Shown here: positions 54,646 to 62,100 of the stretch, piece by piece | Numbering within the stretch: position 1 is the first letter of the stretch | Layout: every line of letters starts with the position of its first letter | Origin: DATJLY01 sp963729295 | Lineage (GTDB): Bacteria; Pseudomonadota; Alphaproteobacteria; ATCC43930; CGMCC-115725 | Direction: 5' to 3' | Assembly (NCBI GenBank): GCA_963729295.1 | Contig: CAVSNJ010000025.1 | Location: 372,001-436,000 of the forward strand | Length of the DNA: 64,000 bases | Translations under genes and position numbers: made by a program | The notes under the pieces: model-generated | Seen by the model: the letters and a program-made list of their open reading frames with translations, nothing else | Database searches by the model: none | Told to the model about the DNA's origin: nothing

Positions 54646-57225
54646 ATGACCGACACGGACCCGCGGCCGCAGCGCTACAACGCGAAAGAGACCGAAGAGA
54701 AGTGGCGGTCGATCTGGTCGAGCCGCGGCACGTTCGCGGTCGAGGCCGATCCGGCGCGGCCCAAATACTATGTGCTGGAGATGTTTCCCTATCCCTCCGG
54801 CAAGCTCCATGTCGGGCACGTGCGCAACTACACGATGGGCGACGTCGTGGCGCGCTACAAGCGCGCGCAGGGCATGAACGTGCTGCATCCGATGGGGTGG
54901 GATGCGTTCGGGCTGCCGGCCGAGAACGCGGCGATGCAGAGCGGCGAGCCCCCGGCGCGCTGGACGCTCGAGAACATCGCCGTGATGCGCGAGCAGCTGA
55001 AGCGCATGGGTCTCTCGTATGACTGGCGGCGCGAGATCGCGACCTGCCATCCGGATTACTACCGCCACGAACAGAAGATGTTTCTCGACTTCCTCGCCGC
55101 CGATCTTGCCTACCGGCGCGAATCCTGGGTCAACTGGGACCCCGTGGAGAACACCGTCCTCGCCAACGAGCAGGTGATCGACGGGCGCGGCTGGCGCTCG
55201 GGCGCGCTCGTCGAGAAGCGGCTGCTCGCGCAATGGTTCCTGCGCATCACGCGCTTCGCCGACGATCTGCTCGACGATCTCGCAACGCTCGAGCGCTGGC
55301 CCGAGCGCGTGCGCATCATGCAGGAGCATTGGATCGGCCGCTCGGAAGGCGCGCGCGTCTTTTTCGCGCTCGACGGGCGCCGGGATCGGCTCGAAGTTTT
55401 CACGACGCGGCCCGACACGCTCTTCGGCGCCGCCTTCTGCGCCATTGCGCCCAATCATCCGCTCGCCGAGGAATTGGCGCGCGGCAATCCGGCGCTCGCC
55501 TCGTTCATCGCCGAGTGCAACCGCATGGGGACGAGCGAGGCCGTGCTCGAGACCGCGGAAAAGCGCGGCTTCGATACCGGGCTGCGCGCGCTCCATCCGT
55601 TCCGCGGGGGACAAAGCCTTCCGGTCTATGTCGCCAATTTCGTGCTGATGGAATACGGCACCGGCGCGATCTTCGGCTGTCCGGCGCACGATCAGCGCGA
55701 TCTCGACTTCGCGCGGAAATACGCGCTTCCCGTCCTGCCCGTCGTGCTGCCGCCCGATGCCGATGCGAAGAGCTTCGCCGTCGGCGCCGAGGCCTATACC
55801 GACGAAGCAGGGCACGCCTTCAATTCGGATTTCCTGAATGGGCTTGCCGTGCCGGCGGCAAAGCGCGCCGCGATCGCGCGGCTCGAAGAGCTCAAGGCCG
55901 GCACTGGCACGATCGCCTATCGCCTGCGCGACTGGGGCGTGTCGCGCCAGCGTTATTGGGGCTGTCCGATCCCGGTCATCCATTGCGGCACATGCGGCAT
56001 CGTGCCGGTGCCTGAGAAGGATCTGCCGGTGCGGCTTCCCGACGACGTGAGCTTCGACAAGCCGGGCAATCCGCTCGCGCATCATCCGACGTGGAAGCAC
56101 GTGACGTGCCCCACCTGCGGCGGCCCCGCCGAGCGCGAAACCGACACGTTCGATACGTTCTTCGAATCGTCCTGGTATTTCGCGCGCTTCTGCTCGCCGC
56201 GCGCGCCGACCGCGTTCGCGCGCAGCGAGGTCGATTACTGGCTCCCCGTGGATCAGTATATCGGCGGCATCGAGCACGCCGTGCTGCACCTTCTCTATGC
56301 GCGCTTCTTCACGCGCGCGCTGGCGCAGTGCGGCTACCTGGGCGTCACCGAGCCGTTCGCCGGCCTCTTCACCCAAGGCATGGTGTGCCACGAGACCTAT
56401 CGCGGCGCGAGCGGCGAATGGCTCTTCCCCGAAGAGGTCAAGCGCGAGGACGGGATCGCGCGCGACGACAAGGGCCGGCCCGTCACGATCGGCCGCATCG
56501 AGAAAATGTCGAAGTCGAAGAAGAACGTGGTCGGGCTCGAGACGATCGTCGATGCGTTCGGCGCCGACACGGCGCGGCTTTATCTCCTGTCCGACAGCCC
56601 GCCCGAACGCGATCTCGAATGGACCGACGCCGGGATCGAGGGCGCGTGGCGCTATGTCAACCGGCTGTGGCGGCTCGTCACGGCTCCGCCGGTGAGGCTC
56701 GCGCCCGCCGGCACCGCGATCCCAGGCGCGCTTGCGCCCGCTTTCGACGATTTGCGCCGCGCCGTCCACCGCACGATCGTTTCCGTGACCGAGGATCTCG
56801 AAAAATTCCGCTTCAACCGCGCCGTCGCCCATATCCGCGAGCTGACCAACACGATCGAGGCATGCGCGCCGGCGGAGGGCGCGGGGCCCGTGCTGCGCGA
56901 GGCGATCGAGACGGCGGTGCTGCTGCTCGGGCCGATGATGCCGCATCTCGCCGAAGAGTTGTGGCAGGAACTGGGTCATGCGCGGCTCATCGCCGACGAG
57001 CGCTGGCCCGCGGCCGATCCCGAGCTCGCGCGCGAGGAGCGCGTGATCCTTGCCGTGCAGGTGAACGGCAAGCTCCGCGGTACGGTCGAGCTGCCGCGCG
57101 ATGCCGGCGAGGATGCCGCGAAGGACGCGGCGTTGGCGCTGCCGGGCGTGCTGCGCGCGCTTGAAGGGAAGGCGCCGCGCAAGACCATCGTCGTGCCCAA
57201 TCGGATCGTCAATGTCGTGGTCTGA
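54646..57225 (+). CDS. leuS: leucyl-tRNA synthetase
   Basis: An 859-residue class I synthetase. The HIGH-type motif is PYPSGKLHVGHVRNYT (about residue 46), the CP1 editing domain lies at about 220-420 (FTTRPDTLFGAAF), and the KMSKS signature is EKMSKSKKNVV (about 619). The C-terminal part ends VQVNGKLRGTVELP, as usual. It charges tRNA-Leu and edits non-cognate residues. The stop overlaps lptE by 14 bases. Confidence 0.98.
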   Translation: MTDTDPRPQRYNAKETEEKWRSIWSSRGTFAVEADPARPKYYVLEMFPYPSGKLHVGHVRNYTMGDVVARYKRAQGMNVLHPMGWDAFGLPAENAAMQSGEPPARWTLENIAVMREQLKRMGLSYDWRREIATCHPDYYRHEQKMFLDFLAADLAYRRESWVNWDPVENTVLANEQVIDGRGWRSGALVEKRLLAQWFLRITRFADDLLDDLATLERWPERVRIMQEHWIGRSEGARVFFALDGRRDRLEVFTTRPDTLFGAAFCAIAPNHPLAEELARGNPALASFIAECNRMGTSEAVLETAEKRGFDTGLRALHPFRGGQSLPVYVANFVLMEYGTGAIFGCPAHDQRDLDFARKYALPVLPVVLPPDADAKSFAVGAEAYTDEAGHAFNSDFLNGLAVPAAKRAAIARLEELKAGTGTIAYRLRDWGVSRQRYWGCPIPVIHCGTCGIVPVPEKDLPVRLPDDVSFDKPGNPLAHHPTWKHVTCPTCGGPAERETDTFDTFFESSWYFARFCSPRAPTAFARSEVDYWLPVDQYIGGIEHAVLHLLYARFFTRALAQCGYLGVTEPFAGLFTQGMVCHETYRGASGEWLFPEEVKREDGIARDDKGRPVTIGRIEKMSKSKKNVVGLETIVDAFGADTARLYLLSDSPPERDLEWTDAGIEGAWRYVNRLWRLVTAPPVRLAPAGTAIPGALAPAFDDLRRAVHRTIVSVTEDLEKFRFNRAVAHIRELTNTIEACAPAEGAGPVLREAIETAVLLLGPMMPHLAEELWQELGHARLIADERWPAADPELAREERVILAVQVNGKLRGTVELPRDAGEDAAKDAALALPGVLRALEGKAPRKTIVVPNRIVNVVV

Positions 57226-57748
57226 TCGAACGCGCCCGTGGCGCGCGCGCCTGGCGCTCGCGCTCCCGCTCGCGGCCCTCGCGGCGTGCGGCTTCCATCC
57301 GCTTTACGGCACGCGCGAGCCGCTCGGCTACGACCCCATCCTTGCCGCGGTCGAAGTCCGCCCCGCGCCCGATCGCGTCGGGCAGATCCTGGTCGACCGG
57401 CTGCGCGAGGAGCTCAATCCCCAAGGCGCGCAGCTGAAGCCGCGCTATGTGCTGACCCTCACGCTCGCGCTCGTGCCGGTCAATCTCGGGCTTCAGCGCG
57501 ACAACACCAGCACGCACGGCGAGCTCACCATGACCGCGACCATGAAGCTCAGCCCAGAGGGCAGCCAGACGGTCGTGTTCGAGCAGACGGTGCAGCGCAT
57601 CGCTTCCTTCGACTATCCGTTCGACGCCTATGCCGCGACCGTCGCCCAGAACAACGCCCGCGACATCGCTGCCAACGATCTCGCGCGCGAGATCGCGGAG
57701 AAGCTTGCGATCTATCTGCAACAGCATCCGCCGCCGGAGCCGACGTGA
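57212..57748 (+). CDS. lptE: LPS-assembly lipoprotein LptE
   Basis: A 178-residue protein: lipoprotein signal with lipobox LAAC near residue 26, followed by GFHPLYG as in LptE, then RVGQILVDRLREELNP and the repeated-strand body. LptE plugs the LptD barrel that delivers LPS to the outer leaflet. The ATG lies inside the leuS end (14-base overlap); the longer upstream frame is a leuS shadow. GTGA overlap with holA. Confidence 0.93.
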   Translation: MSWSDRTRPWRARLALALPLAALAACGFHPLYGTREPLGYDPILAAVEVRPAPDRVGQILVDRLREELNPQGAQLKPRYVLTLTLALVPVNLGLQRDNTSTHGELTMTATMKLSPEGSQTVVFEQTVQRIASFDYPFDAYAATVAQNNARDIAANDLAREIAEKLAIYLQQHPPPEPT

Positions 57749-58773
57749 AGCTGCAAGGCGCGCGCGTCCAGCGCTTCATCGCAGCGCCCGACGCGGCGAT
57801 CCGCGCCATCCTGCTGCACGGCGAGGACGAAGGACTGGTGCGCGAGCGCGCCAAGCGCATCACGCAAGCGATCGTGCCCGATCTCGGCGACCCGTTCCGC
57901 GTCGCTGAACTTTCCGCCGAGGCGCTGCGCGCGGATCCCGTCCGGCTCGACGACGAGGCGCGCGCGCTGTCGCTCGTCGGCGGCCGCCGCGTCGTGCGCA
58001 TCAGGGGCGCGGATGACGGGCAGGCGCCGCTGTTCGAGCGCTTCTTCAAATCGCCGCCGCCGGGCGACAGCCTGGTCGTGGTCGAGGCGGGCGATCTTTC
58101 CGGCAAGTCGGCGCTCCGCCGCGCGTTCGAGGCGGCGAAGGACGGCGCAGCGCTCCAGTGCCGCGCCGACGGCGAGGAGGAGCTCGCGGCGCTCGTCGAC
58201 AGCGTCATGGCCTCGCACCGCGTCACTGTCGCGCGCGACGCGCGGCGCTATCTCGCGGAACATCTCTCGGGCGACCGGCTGTTGAACCGCGGCGAGCTCG
58301 AGAAACTGGCGCTCTATGCCGGGGACGGCGGCTCCGTCTCCTATGACGAGGCGCGCGCAGTGGTCGGCGACAGCGCCGAGATCACCCTCGACGACGCGGT
58401 CAAGGCGGCCGCCGCGGGCGATCTTGCGGCACTCGAGCACAGCTTGCAGCGCGCCTTCGAGGACGGCGAATCGCCGGTCACGGTGCTGCGCGCGGCGCTC
58501 CGCCATTTCCAGCGGCTCTATGTCGCCGCGGCGCGCGTCGCCGCCGGAGCTTCGCCCGAGGACGCGATGTCGGGATTCCGGCCGCCGGTTTTCTTCACCA
58601 TGCGCGACGCGTTCCTCGCGCATCTGCGGCTCTGGTCGAAAGGCCGCGCGGCGGCCGCGCTCGAAGCCTTGAACGCGGCCGAGCGCAACACCAAGCGCAC
58701 CGGCCTGCCGCCCGAGGCGGTCGCCCGCGACGCGCTGCTGCGGGTCGCCCGCGGCGCCCGCCGGGCCCGCTAG
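57745..58773 (+). CDS. holA: DNA polymerase III delta subunit
   Basis: A 342-residue protein starting at GTG (57745), which overlaps the lptE stop (GTGA). It shows the clamp-loader delta pattern: ILLHGEDEGLVRERAKRI near the start, LSLVGGRRVVRIRGADD, and LNRGELEKLALYAG and the SPVTVLRAALRHFQRLY helices near 240-270, as in HolA. It opens the beta clamp for loading. Last gene of the leuS block. Confidence 0.93.
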   Translation: MKLQGARVQRFIAAPDAAIRAILLHGEDEGLVRERAKRITQAIVPDLGDPFRVAELSAEALRADPVRLDDEARALSLVGGRRVVRIRGADDGQAPLFERFFKSPPPGDSLVVVEAGDLSGKSALRRAFEAAKDGAALQCRADGEEELAALVDSVMASHRVTVARDARRYLAEHLSGDRLLNRGELEKLALYAGDGGSVSYDEARAVVGDSAEITLDDAVKAAAAGDLAALEHSLQRAFEDGESPVTVLRAALRHFQRLYVAAARVAAGASPEDAMSGFRPPVFFTMRDAFLAHLRLWSKGRAAAALEALNAAERNTKRTGLPPEAVARDALLRVARGARRAR

Positions 58774-58829
58774 AGCAAGATCGCTTCGAATGGAAAGGCG
58801 TTTTCCACTCGAAGCGTGACTCTTGCTCT
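58772..58829. repeat. long interrupted palindrome after holA
   Basis: Outer arms AGAGCAAGA (58772-58780) and TCTTGCTCT (58821-58829) are perfect complements, as are the inner arms CGCTTCGA (58782-58789) and TCGAAGCG (58809-58816), around a loop with GGAAAGGCGTTTTCC. It starts right at the holA stop and may act as a terminator or transcript stabiliser. Similar AGAGCA...TGCTCT elements are dispersed in alphaproteobacterial genomes. Confidence 0.75.
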
Positions 58830-58842
58830 CACTCAAAGAAGT

Positions 58843-58867
58843 TAGACCATGATCGGATCATGGTCTA
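58843..58867. repeat. perfect 25-base palindrome TAGACCATGATC-G-GATCATGGTCTA
   Basis: The arms of 12 bases are perfect with a single central base. It lies 13 bases after the previous palindrome and is less GC-rich than its surroundings. The two probably form one composite mobile-type repeat unit. No gene overlaps it. Confidence 0.8.
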
Positions 58868-58950
58868 GGCGCGCGAATTAACGCTTCGCTCCGCCATTTT
58901 CGTATAAACTCCGCGGCTCCGATCCCACCACCGAATCCGAGGCAGCCGCC

Positions 58951-59082
58951 TTGCCCTGGGAACGCCGCCACCGCCGTTTGCCCGAGCGCATCGGTTTCTT
59001 CATCGCGATCGCCGGCGCCATCGCCATCGTCGCAATCGTCATGACGGTCCTGAACCTGACCTCCGGCAGCAGCGTTCCGTGA
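58951..59082 (+). CDS. possible 43-residue membrane peptide
   Basis: A short frame from TTG (58951) to TGA (59080-59082): a basic N-terminus (PWERRHRRLPER) then one strong hydrophobic helix (IGFFIAIAGAIAIVAIVMTVL) and a polar tail. CCGAGG lies upstream as a weak ribosome site. The basic head plus single helix is the usual small membrane protein plan. There is no ATG start, hence modest confidence. It fills most of the 366-base gap before the GAF sensor. Confidence 0.4.
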   Translation: MPWERRHRRLPERIGFFIAIAGAIAIVAIVMTVLNLTSGSSVP

Positions 59083-59139
59083 CGGGCGTCAAAGCCTAGC
59101 GGCTTATGCTACGATCCGGCCGCCTTCCGGGAGGAGGAG

Positions 59140-62100
59140 TTGGCCGACGCGCTGAGGGAGACGCCGACGCAAGCTGCGGCCGACGCGCCGCAGCCGCAGC
59201 GTGCGCCAAGGGGCCGCCTTTTCCGCAAGTATGCGGCGTTTTTCGTCGCCGTCGTGACGGTGGCGCTCCTCGCCAACGGCGCCTTCGAGATCTGGTTCTC
59301 CTACCAGGACCACGAGGCCTCGCTCATCGGCATCGAGCGCGAGGAGGCGCAGGGCGCCGCCGGCAAGATCGAGCAGTTCGTCGGCGAGATCGAGAGCCAG
59401 ATCGGCTGGACGACCGAGCTGCCGTGGTCGGCCGCGACCCTCGACCAGCGCCGCTTCGACGCGCTCCGCCTCCTGCGCCAGGTTCCGGCCATCACCGAGC
59501 TGTCGCAGCTCGACGCCTCCGGCAAGGAACAGCTTCGCGTCTCGCGGCTCGAGATGGACGTGGTCGGCTCGGGCACGGACTACTCGCACGACCCGCGCTT
59601 CACCGATGCGGTGGCCAAGAAGGCGTGGTTCGGGCCGGTTTATTTCCGGCGCGAGAGCGAGCCCTATATGACGCTGTCGCTCGCCGGCGCGCGGCGCGAT
59701 GCCGGCGTCTCGGTCGCCGAGGTCAATCTCAAATTCATCTGGGACGTCGTCTCGGCGATCAAGATCGGCAAGCACGGGCTTGCCTATGTCGTCGATGGCG
59801 ACGGCCGGCTCATCGCGCATCCCGACATCTCGCTCGTCCTGCGCAACACGAGTCTCGCGCGCCTGCCGCAGGTGGCGGCGGCCTTGCGCGGCGCGCCGCA
59901 GCAGACGTTGCGCGAGGCGAGCGACCCCTCGGGCAAGCGCGTCCTCACCGCCTGGGCCAAGATCGCGCCGATGGGCTGGTACGTCTTCGTCGAGCTGCCC
60001 TTGGACGAGGCGAATGCGCCGCTCTTCGACTCGATCGAGCGCGCCGGCGCGCTTTTCGCCGGATGCCTTCTCTTGGCGTTCCTCGCCGCCCTTTTCCTTG
60101 CGCGCCGCATGGCGGTGCCGATCGAGGCGCTGCGCGCGGGTGCGGCGCGGATCGGCGGCGGCGACCTGGCGCAGCGCATCTCGATCAAGACCGGCGACGA
60201 GCTCGAGTCGCTCGCCGACCAGTTCAACGACATGGCCGGCCGGCTCGCGGACTCCTATGCCGGCCTCGAGCGCAAGGTCGAAGCGCGGACGCAGGAATTG
60301 TCGCAATCGCTCGAGCGCCAGACCGCGACGTCCGAGGTGCTGGGCGTGATTTCCTCCTCGCCCGGCGAGTTGAGGCCGGTGTTCGAGACCATGCTGGAGA
60401 ACGCGGTGCGGCTCTGCGAGGCGTCGGCGGGGCTGCTCTTTCTGCTCGACGGCGACGTCTTTCGCGTCGCCGCCGTGTCAGGCCTGACCTCCGCCTTTAC
60501 GACGGAGCACGGCCGCGACACTACGACCGCGGCTCTTTTGCAAAATCCCAAGCTTCCTACCGCGCGCGTCCTTCTGTCGGGGCAAACGGTTCACATCCCC
60601 GATCTTTCGCAGGATGCCGACGCCATGTCGGGCGCCCGCGTGCGCGCCGTGGTGGCGGCTGGCGTTCGGACGACCGCTTACGTTCCGATGCTCAAGGAGG
60701 GGCACGTCGTCGGTCTGTTCGCCTTGGCACGCCAGGAAGTTCGACCGTTTTCCGCGAGCCAGATCGAGCTGGTCGAAAACTTCGCCAAGCAGGCGGTGAT
60801 CGCGATCGAGAACGCGCGGCTCCTCAGCGAACTGCGCGAGAGCCTCGACCGGCAGACCGCGACGTCGGACATCCTGCGCGTCATCGCCTCGACGCCGGGC
60901 GATCCCAGGCGGGCGCTCGACACCATCGCCGAGACGGCGGCGCGCATGTTCGACGCCGCGAGCGTCGCCATCCGCCGCGCCGAAGGCGACGTGCTGCGCG
61001 GCATCGCCTTCGCGGGGCCGGCCGCCTCGCGCATCGGGCAGGCCATCGCCGAACTGCGGATCGACGATGCAAACCCGTTCAGCCAAAGCGTGCGCGAGAA
61101 CCGGCAGCTTCACTTTGCCGATTTCGCGCAGTCCGTCCCTGCCTTCGGCTCCGATATCGTCCGGCTGGCGGCAGAGATGAGGCTTCGCACGACCGCGTTC
61201 ACGCCGCTGACGCAGGAGGGCCGCGCGATCGGCGGCATGGCCGTCCTGCGCGACGAGGTCCGCCCGTTCCGGCCGGACGAATTGGAGCTGATGCGCGGCT
61301 TCGCCGATCAGGCGGTGATCGCCATCGAGAACGCGCGGCTCCTCTCCGAATTGCGCGAGAGCCTCGACCGGCAGACCGCGACCTCCGAGGTGCTGAGCGT
61401 GATCTCGGCATCGCCCGGCGAATTGAAGCCGGTGTTCGAGACGATGCTCGCGAACGCGCTGCGGCTCTGCGAAGCGGCGGCGGGCACGATGTATCTCCGC
61501 GACGGCGATGGCTTCCGGGTCGCAGAGACCTTGGGCATGCCGTCGGCATTCGCGGAGATACAGGCGCACGATCTCATCCACCCCCATCCCGATACCGGCC
61601 TCGGGCGCGCCCTGGGCACGCATCGTACGGTTCATATCCCCGACCTGTTGAGCGATGCCGCTCACCGCCATGGTTCTCCGCGCATGGCCGCCCTCGACGC
61701 CACCGTGCGCTCGCTGCTCGTCGTCCCGATGCTGCAGGAAAATGAGCTGATCGGCGCGATCTCGATGTATCGCCACGAAGTTCGCCCGTTCGAAGATAAA
61801 CAAATCGAGCTGGTCGAAAACTTCGCCAAGCAGGCGGTGATCGCGATCGAGAACGCGCGGCTCCTCAGCGAACTGCGCGAGAGCCTCGACCGGCAGACGG
61901 CCACATCCGAGGTGCTGAGCGTGATCTCGGCCTCGCCCGGCGAATTGAAGCCCGTCTTCGATTCGATGCTCGCCAATGCGCTGCGACTCTGCGAGGGGCA
62001 ATCGGGCGTGCTGCTGCGCTACGACGGCGACATGTTCGAGACGGCGGCGGTGCACGGCATCCATCCGGATTTCGCCAAGGTCTGGCTAGCGGACCGTTTC

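Noticed and set aside
59106..61745. An 879-codon frame with an ATG start over the GAF sensor
   Set aside because: It is out of frame with the dCache, HAMP and GAF sequence and has no recognisable domain.
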